Notes: generated by a model from the letters alone, not told the origin. A DNA stretch of 64,000 bases from Bacteroidota bacterium (GCA_004322215.1 SCSM01000013.1:62001-126000), one strand, 5' to 3'; counted from the first letter of the stretch, positions 41,784-51,981 are shown. Numbers and translations are program-made.

Positions 41784-43718
41784 ATGGCAGGTTGGTTGTT
41801 GCGTAATAATAGATGGCTAATAGTAATTTTTTTAATTTTAATTTTATTTTCCACAAATCTTTTTTCTGAAGAAAAGAAATCTGATTTGTCCTTTTCAGTC
41901 GGTATAGGAGCAAATCTAAATATTCATACTGCTGATTTTCAAAGTATTCCATATAGTGAAATAAAGTGGCAAGGATTTAAATCCGGTTTTGGAATAGGTG
42001 AAAATATATTTGCAGGAATCGAATACAGATTTGGGAAGAAGTTATTTGGAAGCGAAGCGAGAGGAAGATTAAATTTAGCATATTCAAATCTCTCGGCAGA
42101 TTTGAAGCGAGATGAACTAATAGGTCATGTAATTACAGGAATTACCTACACAAATGGAATATCGGAGCATATAGTCGAATCAACAATTTCTGCAATAATG
42201 ATTGAACCGGAGCTTGTATTAAAACCATTTTCCGAAAAGCAAATAAGCACTTCATTCGGTTTTCAGTTTGGTTTTCCGTTGAAGATGAAATACATGCAGG
42301 AAGAGCGTCTAACAAATCCCGATTACGGTTACTACGAGACAGGAGGAAGAACAAGGGAGCATTATGACAGTTTAATTCCATTTCCTTCTTCATTGTATTT
42401 TGCAATATCATTAGGAGCAAGATATGAACTTTATGATTTCGGGAATTTTTCATTGTTACCTGAAATAAGATTCAATCTTGGTCTGACAAATTTGACTGGG
42501 TATCGGAATTGGAAGGCAAATTCAATATCAATCGGAGCAGTTTTACAATTGAATCCGTCAATAAAAAAATCATTGCCACCTCCTGAGCCGCCTCCACCTG
42601 TTAAACCTACTCCACCACAGCCTGAACCTCCAGAACTTACAATTAGTGTTTATAATAATGAAAAGGAGTTGAAATCAGGTGATACGATTAAAGTAAAAGT
42701 AATTGATACACTTTTTGTAACAAGTTATTTCGTTTCTCCGATTATCTTTTTTAAAGAAAATGAATATGAAATAGATGAGAAGCGGGAAAATCCGAATACG
42801 CAGGAAGAAGCACAAAGAATAATGCTCGAAGCGGTTAAAAAATATATGTCAGAAAATCCTGATGTGGGCATTACCTTAATCTCATCTTCACTCGATAATG
42901 AAAATAATGAAATAGTTACCAGGAGAAATGAAAATATAGTTGATAAGTTAAAAATTGATAAGAAGAAAATAAAACAGGTAAGAATTATCAAAAAGAATAA
43001 GTTCAAATATGCTGAATTAGCAGATGAAAACAGGTTTGTTAGATTTCAAACCGGTGAGAATAAACAAGGATTCATTTTGCATGGCGATACAATTGTTAAA
43101 TCGTTGTTTAATAATGTTGAAATTGAAGTTGAACCAAAAATCAAGTCCGAAGAGGAGTATAGTTTTGAAGGACAAATTAAAAATAGTTATGGAAATAAAA
43201 TAGAATTGAATGAATCGAAAAGGAATTATATACTTAATGAATTGATATCTGGTGACTCATTAGGAAATGGAATTAAATTATCAGTAATTGCAAAAGTTAA
43301 GGATAAAAGTAGCCAGGAAGCAATTGCTGAACTGGAGTTGAATCTTAAGAAGGAAGATGATAAAAAAGTTATAATTGAAAATTCTGTAAATAAGGATGGC
43401 AGCAATTTTACAGAGTACATACTCGGATTTTGTAATTTTGGGAAGCCGGATTTTTACAGTATAAATAAGAAAGCCGTTGAATATGTAAATAGTGCTGTTC
43501 AGTCGGGAAAGAAAATTGAGATTCTTCCATTGACAGACAGTCTCGGTTCTGCAGATTACAATATAACACTGGCAAATAAAAGAGCAGAAGCTGCACTTAA
43601 AATCTTAAAAATAAATAAAGACAATATTAATATAACAGTACCAGATAAATATATCTTTTCAAATTCTACACCGGAGGGACGTTTGTTGAACAGGTCTGTG
43701 CTTGTGAGGGTGTATTAA
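41784..43718 (+). CDS. Outer membrane protein with Pro-rich linker and OmpA-like C-terminus
   Basis: N-terminal hydrophobic segment, beta-barrel-like N-half, LPPPEPPPPVKPTPPQPEPPE linker, KKIEILPLTDSLGSADYNITLANKRAEAALKILKI...LLNRSVLVRV. Confidence 0.8.
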   Translation: MAGWLLRNNRWLIVIFLILILFSTNLFSEEKKSDLSFSVGIGANLNIHTADFQSIPYSEIKWQGFKSGFGIGENIFAGIEYRFGKKLFGSEARGRLNLAYSNLSADLKRDELIGHVITGITYTNGISEHIVESTISAIMIEPELVLKPFSEKQISTSFGFQFGFPLKMKYMQEERLTNPDYGYYETGGRTREHYDSLIPFPSSLYFAISLGARYELYDFGNFSLLPEIRFNLGLTNLTGYRNWKANSISIGAVLQLNPSIKKSLPPPEPPPPVKPTPPQPEPPELTISVYNNEKELKSGDTIKVKVIDTLFVTSYFVSPIIFFKENEYEIDEKRENPNTQEEAQRIMLEAVKKYMSENPDVGITLISSSLDNENNEIVTRRNENIVDKLKIDKKKIKQVRIIKKNKFKYAELADENRFVRFQTGENKQGFILHGDTIVKSLFNNVEIEVEPKIKSEEEYSFEGQIKNSYGNKIELNESKRNYILNELISGDSLGNGIKLSVIAKVKDKSSQEAIAELELNLKKEDDKKVIIENSVNKDGSNFTEYILGFCNFGKPDFYSINKKAVEYVNSAVQSGKKIEILPLTDSLGSADYNITLANKRAEAALKILKINKDNINITVPDKYIFSNSTPEGRLLNRSVLVRVY

Positions 43719-43800
43719 TCATAGTATCAAATTTTTATTACTATTTATTTTCTTAGAAATTAATAATTAAATTTAAAGATTTAAAAAAAATATAATAAAT

Positions 43801-44092
43801 ATGATAGTCAATAATAAATATGAGATTGAGGAACTAGTACTTCAAAATAAAAAGAAGATATTAGATTATGGAATCAAAAAAATAGGATTATTCGGTTCTT
43901 TTTATAAGAAATGAGAATAGTGAATCGAGTGATATTGATTTTATAATTAAATTCGATAAAGATAGAAAAACAATAACAATTTTATTAAATTATTCATTTA
44001 TTGAGAATAATATTGCAAAAAATGATGGAATAATTATATGTTAATTATAAAGTCCTTATCTGGAATACAAAATAGTGAAAGATTTTAAATAA
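43801..44092 (+). pseudogene. Degraded MNT-domain nucleotidyltransferase (MntA-like antitoxin remnant)
   Basis: Frame 1 ...KKIGLFGSF then stop; deleting one T of T5 at 43899-43903 gives RNENSESSDIDFIIKFDKDRKT; later frame gives SPYLEYKIVKDFK*. Confidence 0.82.
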
Positions 44093-44152
44093 TTATTAAA
44101 AAAAAGTAATATTAAATTAAATTTGGTAGTGACTTTTTTTTTTAGTTTTAAC

Positions 44153-44162
44153 TAAATTTGTA
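44153..44162 (+). promoter_or_regulatory. Bacteroidota-type -7 element TAAATTTGTA
   Basis: Matches TAnnTTTG; 24 nt upstream of ATG 44186; same 10-mer also seen upstream of three other genes. Confidence 0.55.
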
Positions 44163-44185
44163 TCACATTATTTTAAAAGGTTATT

Positions 44186-44734
44186 ATGATAAATTATAAT
44201 TATTCTTGGTTTGAGCAAATCCAGCAATCGATATATACAGATCCAGTTACTCAAAATCTTTCAACACCAACGGATATTAATCAAGCTGCAAAAACTGAAA
44301 TTAGTGTTTTAGTTGGTCCATCTTATGGTATAATTAGTGCAGGAGATGCTACAATTCTTAATAGTTTGACAGATTTAATAACATCAGGTTATATTGCTAA
44401 TCCTACAGCACAGCAGATAGATGCATATTTAGATAATCTATATAATCAAGTACAAATATATTCTACCCAAGTAACAAGTTCATTTGCCCAAAATATATGT
44501 GGATTTTGGATGAATGAATCAGATCCAAATAAAAGACCAAGAACAACAAAAAAAATGGGCAAAGAAAAAGATCAAATAATGGGTATTCTTGGAAGCTTTC
44601 TTGGTGGATTAATTGGTGGTTTAGCAGGTTGGTTAATAGGTAATTCACAAGGCCATACAGGGGATAAACTAGAAGAGGATGCTGAAATTGGATATGTCGT
44701 AGGTGCAATAATCGGGTGGTTATTATTACCATAA
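44186..44734 (+). CDS. Hypothetical protein with C-terminal glycine-zipper hairpin
   Basis: IMGILGSFLGGLIGGLAGWLIG and IGYVVGAIIGWLLLP; no signal peptide. Confidence 0.65.
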   Translation: MINYNYSWFEQIQQSIYTDPVTQNLSTPTDINQAAKTEISVLVGPSYGIISAGDATILNSLTDLITSGYIANPTAQQIDAYLDNLYNQVQIYSTQVTSSFAQNICGFWMNESDPNKRPRTTKKMGKEKDQIMGILGSFLGGLIGGLAGWLIGNSQGHTGDKLEEDAEIGYVVGAIIGWLLLP

Positions 44735-44915
44735 TATTTTGTCTATAAATAATTTTATTGATTAAAAATTGATACCTTTTGAGGCAGAAAGACTTTTATT
44801 TTTTTTTCGCTCTATTTAGAGGTATTTATAAACACAACCACTATTGCGAAAGCAATTAAAATATTTTTGGATAATAAAAACTTTCATATTCAATAAAAAA
44901 AAATGAGGTGACAAA

Positions 44916-45479
44916 ATGAAATTAATTAAATATTTAATGGGATTCATTATTCTAGCTCTTTTCTTATATCAAATACCAATGTATTCGAAGAATAACGATA
45001 CTTTATCATCAAATTCAAAGAAAAATATTAGCTTGGAGCATGCTTATGTTTCTGTTGCTTATTCTAAAATATTCCTTCCAAATGATGGAAGTTTCGATAA
45101 AAATTTAGGTTCAAGCGGGAATAATTTTTTTGGTGCAACATTTGGGCCATTTGTCTTCATTTCCGAAAATTTTTGTATATCATCCGATATAGGAATTTTA
45201 TTAGGAAATATAAACGGTATTTTTGCATGGAAATTATATTTCATACCTTCATTAAATCTTTGGATAGGTCATTTGAATGTTGGGTTTGGTTCGGGTGTTT
45301 CGAATATGTATTTAAAAAATGATAACTCAAAATACGGTGGCTTGGGTTCAGCGTCAGAATTATTTGCTAATGTCAGTCTAACAGAGAAAATACAAATAGG
45401 ACTTAAAATCGGTTATGATAATTATTCTCAAGTAAAGTATAATACATTATCATTTAATCTGAAATATATTATTTTTTGA
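44916..45479 (+). CDS. Small outer membrane beta-barrel-like protein
   Basis: N-terminal signal MKLIKYLMGFIILALFLYQIPMYS; amphipathic beta pattern, ends LSFNLKYIIF. Confidence 0.65.
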   Translation: MKLIKYLMGFIILALFLYQIPMYSKNNDTLSSNSKKNISLEHAYVSVAYSKIFLPNDGSFDKNLGSSGNNFFGATFGPFVFISENFCISSDIGILLGNINGIFAWKLYFIPSLNLWIGHLNVGFGSGVSNMYLKNDNSKYGGLGSASELFANVSLTEKIQIGLKIGYDNYSQVKYNTLSFNLKYIIF

Positions 45480-45613
45480 TAAATTACATGAGTATTATAT
45501 AATTATAACAACAAATAATAATTATTATTTACATTAAAATAAATTAAATAATAATGGTTCTATTATAATTATATATTTGATATCAAACACAATATTTATT
45601 GAACTATAAGTTT

Positions 45614-45650
45614 ATTTTCCCTGTCAGGAGTTTCTCCCGACAGGGAAAAT
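45614..45650. terminator. Long hairpin, probable bidirectional terminator
   Basis: ATTTTCCCTGTC/GACAGGGAAAAT 12-bp perfect outer stem with inner GGAG-TTT-CTCC. Confidence 0.75.
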
Positions 45651-45684
45651 AATTTATCATTAGTTTTACACCTTCTTTCTATTA

Positions 45685-46971
45685 TCACTTACGCACTAAC
45701 CTCAGGCAGATTCTCCCAGTCTGTTGTGTTTGTGGTGATTTCATATCGGATTTTGTACCCCAGGAACGCCTGATGCCTGAGCTTGCATAGAACAAAGTAC
45801 GTGAGCCGAATTCCAGATTTAATCTATCCATCGTTTCGGTTACCTTTGCCATTTTGATACGGTCTTCTGTGTCGAACAAGCCAAGCTGTGAGCGGTCAAC
45901 CGGCTCGAATCCCGTCAGCATCACCCCGACTTTATTGTACAAATAACCAGTCCTGAAAATTTGGTCAACACCTTTCATAGCATAGCTCACCATTTCTGTA
46001 GTGGAGTCAGTCGGAATAGGGAGCTGCACTAAAACACCATTGTGATATTGTGGTGTTTTTTTGAATGGATTTGTTCTCAGGAAAACAGTCAACATACGGC
46101 AGGCAGAATTTTGTGAACGCATTTTTTCAGCCGCTCTCGATGTGAATAATGAGACTGATTCTTTGATTTCTTCCTTAGTTTCGACATACCTTCCGAAAGA
46201 ACGGGAACAGATGATTGCTTTTTTATCGGGAACTGCAGATTCAAGTGAAACACAGGGAATACCGCGTAGCTCGTAAACAGTTCGCAAACCCATTACAGTC
46301 ATATTATTTTTAATCCATTTGTCGTTCGCTTTTGACAAATCATAAGCATTGTTTATATTGTTTTTCTTTAAGAGCTTTGTGTATTGACGACCGACACCCC
46401 AGACATCGCTGACATCGGTTAATCTGAGATGCTCATCAATTATATCCTGAGATACTCCATAAATATTAAGAACTCCATTATATTTGGAAACTTTTTTTGC
46501 AACGCGGTTTGCGATTTTAGACAATGTTTTAGTTTCAGCAATACCGACTGAAACAGGAATGCCAATCCACTTTTTTACTATATCGCGGATTTCATGGCAA
46601 TATTCCGTGAGGTTTTTTCTTTTGAATCCATCGAGCGAGATGAATGCCTCATCAATGGAATATATTTCTACGTTTGGCGAAAATTGCTCGAGAGTTGTCA
46701 TAACACGGTGAGAGATGTCTCCATAGAGAACATAATTAGAAGAAAATACATTTACCTGATATTTTTCAACTAAATGCTTTACTTTGAAAAGCGGGTCACC
46801 CATCTTTATCCCAACCGCTTTTGCCTCATTCGATAAGGCAACGATAATCCCGTCATTATTTGATAATACAACCACCGGCTGACCCTGGAGCTTAGGATTA
46901 AACACACGCTCACAGGATGCATAGAAGTTGTTGCAATCAACTACTGCAACCGGCGGATTATTTTGAGACAA
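45685..46971 (-). CDS. umuC: Y-family DNA polymerase V catalytic subunit (UmuC-like), probable C-terminal frameshift
   Basis: VVDCNNFYASCERVFNPKLQGQPVVVLSNNDGIIVALSNEAKAVGIKMGDP; YSIDEAFISLDGF. Confidence 0.93.
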   Translation of the reverse strand: MSQNNPPVAVVDCNNFYASCERVFNPKLQGQPVVVLSNNDGIIVALSNEAKAVGIKMGDPLFKVKHLVEKYQVNVFSSNYVLYGDISHRVMTTLEQFSPNVEIYSIDEAFISLDGFKRKNLTEYCHEIRDIVKKWIGIPVSVGIAETKTLSKIANRVAKKVSKYNGVLNIYGVSQDIIDEHLRLTDVSDVWGVGRQYTKLLKKNNINNAYDLSKANDKWIKNNMTVMGLRTVYELRGIPCVSLESAVPDKKAIICSRSFGRYVETKEEIKESVSLFTSRAAEKMRSQNSACRMLTVFLRTNPFKKTPQYHNGVLVQLPIPTDSTTEMVSYAMKGVDQIFRTGYLYNKVGVMLTGFEPVDRSQLGLFDTEDRIKMAKVTETMDRLNLEFGSRTLFYASSGIRRSWGTKSDMKSPQTQQTGRICLRLVRK

Positions 46972-47019
46972 CTGGTTGGTGCTATTATTTTAATAATTTT
47001 TAAAGAGAAAGTTTATTAT

Positions 47020-49233
47020 ATGAAGAAAATTATTTTATGTTTTGGCCTAACGATAATGTTATCATTAACATCTATTTCACAAAAAAATATTTTTGATAAC
47101 ATTGATTATTACAGGGTTTCGACTAATTATAATGGCTCCGCTTACAATGGAAGAACTATTCTCGCTTATGGTGAGGGAGGCGTAATCGTTCGGTCAGGTG
47201 ACGGTGGTAATAATTGGTCACAAGTTAATATGAATGACTCATTCAATATCGTAAGTATAACGAATATAGGCAATGATTTTTACGGTGCAGTAAATAAACA
47301 GTACATAATTAAATCAAGCGATGATGGGATTAACTGGCAGGAATTTGATTATGGAAATAATACAGAATTCTATAAAATCATAGCATTTAATAACTACTTG
47401 TATAGTATAACTAATACGGGGATATATGTTTTCAATACAAATTTTGAAAAATTAAAAGAATATTCATTAAATACAGATACTAATTATTATGATTTCACAA
47501 TAGCAGGAAATAATATTATTTATTCTGCAGGTCATGGCAAGCTTGGAATAATTAATTTACAAAATGATAATGCAAACATAATTGATTTGAAAAATTTAGG
47601 ATTATGTACGGATTGCCCTGTTGTCAAAAATTTATTTTCCGATGGAGATATGACTTATTTTGAACTTGGTAATAATCTTTATCAATACGATGGGAACAAT
47701 GTTGATTTTATATTTATTCCAATTAAAAAGGGAATATATACTTCTTACAATGGTAATTTATATGAATTATATAATATCATTAATACTTCGACTAATCTCG
47801 ATTCTTTATATTTTATTAAAATAGATAAACAAAATCATAATTATACTCATATTAAAAAAGAAGGCAATGACAGGTATATTAGCTCATTAAATTTCAAGAA
47901 AATTTCTTTTTTGACTTCGGATATTATTATTGCTGTCGGTTCTGACAAACTAATTTATATGTCTTATGACAAAGGCAAAAATTGGCAATTAAAATCACAT
48001 TTTAATATAAGCAATGATTTAGGTGATATTTTTAGATTTGATAATGAAAATGCAAACTGTATTTCCTATTCTCATGCGAAATTTTTAAAAACAATTAATT
48101 CAGGTACTACTTGGCTTCCACAAACAATTTACGACCCTATATATCTAAAAAAATGGTTTGGTAATTATCTTGCATGGGGTGCTGCATATTTTAAAGATAA
48201 AATGAATGGTTTTGTTTTTGGAACTTCATTTTTGCAACAAGATGCAAATTTTATTTATACTAATGATGGAGGTGAAACAATTAAGCTAAAAACTGTTAAT
48301 GAAATTAATGCTTATGTTACAGATAAACAGACTTTGATAAGTTCAAATAATAATAATACATTAATGTCATTCCAAGGTGAAGTTTATGAGCTTCAATATT
48401 CATTGATTTTTAAGCTTGATGATACTCTTGGTATTGAGCGTTTGTCTTATCTCGATTCGATGCAAATTTTGTATTTTGATACATACAAAAATGATGAATT
48501 AGTGGTAATAGCCGTAACCTACAAATACCCGCGGGATAGTTCAAAATATACAGTATATGACAGCTTATATTATAGTCTGATTACTTCGAATGATGGCGGT
48601 AAGACATGGATTAGAAATGTATTTGACTTCTATCTTTATCATTCAGTATCAGATAATTTATATGATAAAAGAATAAATAATAATTTAATTATTTATTACA
48701 CTTATCATTTTGACGACAAGAAATTATGTGATATTTACAAACTTGATTTAAATACTAAATCATTAATTAAATTATTTTCTAAAGAAAGCATAATCACTAG
48801 TGGAACAAATGGGATTAGCTCGATTGGAAATAAAATTTATATTAGAGGGATTTTCTCCACCGATTCAGGTACTTTTGTTAAATTGTATGAAAATGTCGAT
48901 ATAGAGAACAATCCTAATGAATGGAATGATGTAACACCTAAATTAAGATATAGTTTGTTCTCGATGGTTGTACAAAAAGACAGCTTAATTTATATGACAG
49001 CTTATGATTCATTGATGAAATCAAACGTAATGTGGTTTGCAAAACCAAAGAAAGTAACAAATGTTGAGGAAGAAATTGAAGTATCAAATTATTTATATTT
49101 AACAAAACCATATCCAAATCCTTCGCTTGATTATGTTAAAACTAAAATTTATTGGGATACGAGTAATAATATTAATGATGTAATTATTGAAGTTTATGAT
49201 ATTATCGGTAATATTGTTTCAGACAAAAAATAA
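47020..49233 (+). CDS. BNR/kelch-like secreted protein with T9SS sorting domain interrupted by in-frame TAA
   Basis: Signal peptide MKKIILCFGLTIMLSLTSIS; KPYPNPSLDYVKTKIYW...IIEVYDIIGNIVSDKK*; same frame continues to 49368. Confidence 0.75.
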   Translation: MKKIILCFGLTIMLSLTSISQKNIFDNIDYYRVSTNYNGSAYNGRTILAYGEGGVIVRSGDGGNNWSQVNMNDSFNIVSITNIGNDFYGAVNKQYIIKSSDDGINWQEFDYGNNTEFYKIIAFNNYLYSITNTGIYVFNTNFEKLKEYSLNTDTNYYDFTIAGNNIIYSAGHGKLGIINLQNDNANIIDLKNLGLCTDCPVVKNLFSDGDMTYFELGNNLYQYDGNNVDFIFIPIKKGIYTSYNGNLYELYNIINTSTNLDSLYFIKIDKQNHNYTHIKKEGNDRYISSLNFKKISFLTSDIIIAVGSDKLIYMSYDKGKNWQLKSHFNISNDLGDIFRFDNENANCISYSHAKFLKTINSGTTWLPQTIYDPIYLKKWFGNYLAWGAAYFKDKMNGFVFGTSFLQQDANFIYTNDGGETIKLKTVNEINAYVTDKQTLISSNNNNTLMSFQGEVYELQYSLIFKLDDTLGIERLSYLDSMQILYFDTYKNDELVVIAVTYKYPRDSSKYTVYDSLYYSLITSNDGGKTWIRNVFDFYLYHSVSDNLYDKRINNNLIIYYTYHFDDKKLCDIYKLDLNTKSLIKLFSKESIITSGTNGISSIGNKIYIRGIFSTDSGTFVKLYENVDIENNPNEWNDVTPKLRYSLFSMVVQKDSLIYMTAYDSLMKSNVMWFAKPKKVTNVEEEIEVSNYLYLTKPYPNPSLDYVKTKIYWDTSNNINDVIIEVYDIIGNIVSDKK

Positions 49234-49383
49234 ATTATTTTTAATCAAATCAATAATTATTCAGGTGAGATAACCTGGCTTATAAAAAATCAACAAAGTG
49301 GTGTGTATATTATTAGTGTTAAATTGGGTGGTGATTCAAAGGCAATACCAGTAGTATTGGTAAAATAAGTGAAAATATTAAAC

Positions 49384-50397
49384 CTAAAACTGCTCGAGCA
49401 CTCTTACATCATTTTCGTAGAGGAGACGGATGTCGTCTATCCCGGTGCGGAGCATGGTGACACGTTCGATTCCGAAGCCAAAGGCATAGCCGGAGTAAAC
49501 TTCGGGGTCAATGCCGCATTCCTTCAATACATTGGGATGAACCATTCCGCAGCCGGCGATTTCGAGCCAGCCGGAGTACTTGCACACACGGCAGCCCTCG
49601 CCTCCACATAGGAAACAGGTTATATCCAATTCTGCACTGGGTTCAGTGAACGGAAAGAAAGAAGGACGAAAACGGAATTTGGAATTTTCGCCGTACATTT
49701 TTTTTGCAAATTGAATCAATGTTCCTTTCAGTTCTGCAAATGTTACATGCTTATCAATGTATAGCCCTTCAATCTGGTGGAACTCTGCAAGCGAACGGGC
49801 ATTGATGGCTTCGTTGCGGTAAACCCTGCCGGGCATAATGCAGCGGATTGGGGGCTTCATCTCTTTCATCACACGTATTTGCACGGGTGATGTATGTGTT
49901 CGTAACAATAATTTATTTTCGGATTCGATAAAGAATGTGTCCTGCATATCCCTTGCAGGATGGTCAGGAGGAAAGTTCAGTGCATCGAAGTTGTGGTATT
50001 CATCTTCGATGTCGGGACCTTCGGCAATAGAGAATCCCATCTTTATAAATATTTCATTCATCTCACGCATGGTCTGAAGCACGGGATGATGGGAGCCGGT
50101 GAATTCTTTTCTGCCGGGTAAAGTCAAGTCAAGTTCTGAAATTGTTTCTTTGCTATTTTCGAATTTCTCTTTTAAGGATTTATAATTTTCTTCGGCAAAG
50201 CTTCGGAGGAGGTTGAGTTCTTTTCCGACAAGCGGCTTTTCATCTTTTGGAACATCTTTCAGACGGTCGAAAAGAGATTGGATGCTTCCTTTCTTAACGA
50301 GATAATCGAGACGGAAATTTTCAACTCCATCGGAATTTTTTATATCCGCAAGACGAGATTCTACTTCTGTCCTTATTTTTTTAATTTCATCGAGCAT
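49384..50397 (-). CDS. pheS: Phenylalanine--tRNA ligase alpha subunit
   Basis: [64 protein letters not shown]. Confidence 0.97.
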   Translation of the reverse strand: MLDEIKKIRTEVESRLADIKNSDGVENFRLDYLVKKGSIQSLFDRLKDVPKDEKPLVGKELNLLRSFAEENYKSLKEKFENSKETISELDLTLPGRKEFTGSHHPVLQTMREMNEIFIKMGFSIAEGPDIEDEYHNFDALNFPPDHPARDMQDTFFIESENKLLLRTHTSPVQIRVMKEMKPPIRCIMPGRVYRNEAINARSLAEFHQIEGLYIDKHVTFAELKGTLIQFAKKMYGENSKFRFRPSFFPFTEPSAELDITCFLCGGEGCRVCKYSGWLEIAGCGMVHPNVLKECGIDPEVYSGYAFGFGIERVTMLRTGIDDIRLLYENDVRVLEQF

Positions 50398-50578
50398 AAT
50401 TAAAAAAATTTTCAATTTTACTTTTTACAATTTTCATTGAATTTTCAATGAATAAATTTTAAAGATATTCAATTTTCTAAAAACTTTGGTTATTCAAATT
50501 AAATGAATAATAATTGAATTGTTTTACAATTCATTTAAAATTAAAATTTTATTATAAATTGAAAATTCTACACCTTTA

Positions 50579-50926
50579 TTAATTCAGTGCTTCTTTCAGA
50601 ATTTGTTCGAACACAACCGGTTGATTCATTGCGAAATCGGCGAGAATCTTCCTGTTTATGGAAATATTCTTCTGATGCAATGCGTGAATCAAACGGGAAT
50701 AGCTTGTTCCGTGCTGACGAGCAGAAGCATTAATCCTGGTAATCCAGAGTGAGCGGAAACTGCGTTTTTTCAGCCGTCTGCCTTTAAATCCGTGGAGAAG
50801 CGATTTCTCGATATGATGCTTTGCGACTGTCCAGACATTTTTTCTTCTGCCCCAAAAACCTTTAGCGAGCTTTAGGAAGTTTTTACGTCTGCGGTGCGAA
50901 GCTACTTTATTTTTTGCTCTTGGCAT
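50579..50926 (-). CDS. rplT: 50S ribosomal protein L20
   Basis: MPRAKNKVASHRRRKNFLKLAKGFWGRRKNVWTVAKHHIEKSL. Confidence 0.98.
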   Translation of the reverse strand: MPRAKNKVASHRRRKNFLKLAKGFWGRRKNVWTVAKHHIEKSLLHGFKGRRLKKRSFRSLWITRINASARQHGTSYSRLIHALHQKNISINRKILADFAMNQPVVFEQILKEALN

Positions 50927-51016
50927 AAATCACCTTTTATTATTATTGAAAAACGGCTGAGGGAGAGCTTACAAACCCCTGTCGCCAGTTATTTTAAAAT
51001 TCAATTTAGGATTAAA

Positions 51017-51214
51017 TCAGCCCATTGCAAGCAGTTTCTTCACGCGTCCTTCATCGGTTGGATGGACTGTGGTTGCCTGCCTCAAATTGCGTTTTGTTTT
51101 GCTCGACTTCTTTGTAAGAATATGGCTTTTATAAGCTTTCTCACGTTTAAATTTACCGGTAGCAGTCAACTTAAAACGCTTTCTTGCTGCTGAATTTGTT
51201 TTCATTTTTGGCAT
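51017..51214 (-). CDS. rpmI: 50S ribosomal protein L35
   Basis: [46 protein letters not shown]. Confidence 0.98.
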   Translation of the reverse strand: MPKMKTNSAARKRFKLTATGKFKREKAYKSHILTKKSSKTKRNLRQATTVHPTDEGRVKKLLAMG

Positions 51215-51278
51215 TTCTACTTCGCCTCAAATCTATATGTTTTCAAAATTTGCTAAAAAAAGATATGCAATATAATAA

Positions 51279-51863
51279 TTATTTTTCTTTTTTCTTAGTT
51301 TTATCGGGTGTCATAATGACCGACAGAAATTTTCCTTCGGTTTTGATTTCCTGGTCAATTTTTGCAATATCTTCGAGTGCAAGGACAAACCTCTTCAAGA
51401 GTTCGATACCGAATTCCTGGTGGATAATTTCCCTACCACGGAATATTACAGTTGCCTTAACTTTGTGTCCTTCGTCAATAAAATTGCGTGCATGCCTGAC
51501 TTTGAAATTGAAATCGTGAGTATCGGTTCTCCATTTGAATCTCAATTCTTTCATCTGCTGGTGAAGCTGATGCTTTCTCTGGTATTTTTCTTTTTTATGG
51601 AGTTCATAAGAGAATTTGCCATAATCAACAATTTTGCAGACAGGTGGCTTTGCCTGGGGTGCTATTTCGACAAGGTCGAGTTCTCTTTCGTTGGCAATTC
51701 TCAATGCTTCCCTGACTGTCATAACGCCGAGAGGTCTTCCTTCGTCATCAATTACCCTGATTTGAGGTGCATTAATTTCTTCGTTGATTCTCTGTTTGTG
51801 TGCTTTTTCAGGTCTCTGAAATCGAGTAGGCGGAGTAAAATGAATAAAATAAATATTTCTCAA
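51279..51863 (-). CDS. infC: Translation initiation factor IF-3 (non-AUG start)
   Basis: RINEEINAPQIRVIDDEGRPLGVMTVREALRIANERELDLVEIAPQAKPPVCKIVDYGKF; no in-frame ATG upstream of core. Confidence 0.96.
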   Translation of the reverse strand: MRNIYFIHFTPPTRFQRPEKAHKQRINEEINAPQIRVIDDEGRPLGVMTVREALRIANERELDLVEIAPQAKPPVCKIVDYGKFSYELHKKEKYQRKHQLHQQMKELRFKWRTDTHDFNFKVRHARNFIDEGHKVKATVIFRGREIIHQEFGIELLKRFVLALEDIAKIDQEIKTEGKFLSVIMTPDKTKKKEK

Positions 51864-51981
51864 ATATTACCTTTAAATATGAATAAAACCAATTAATTAA
51901 TAAAAAAGTTAAACAAATATAAGATTAATTAAATTAAAGAACAAGAATAATTGTCTATGTTTTAGTGACGAATTAATATGA

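Noticed and set aside
46061-46711. Plus-strand ORFs opposite umuC considered as umuD
   Set aside because: Translations are antisense and lack the LexA/UmuD Ser-Lys peptidase motifs
50433-50452. TTCATTGAA-TT-TTCAATGAA hairpin between pheS and rplT
   Set aside because: Very A/T-rich spacer; a 9-bp A/T hairpin is weak evidence for function
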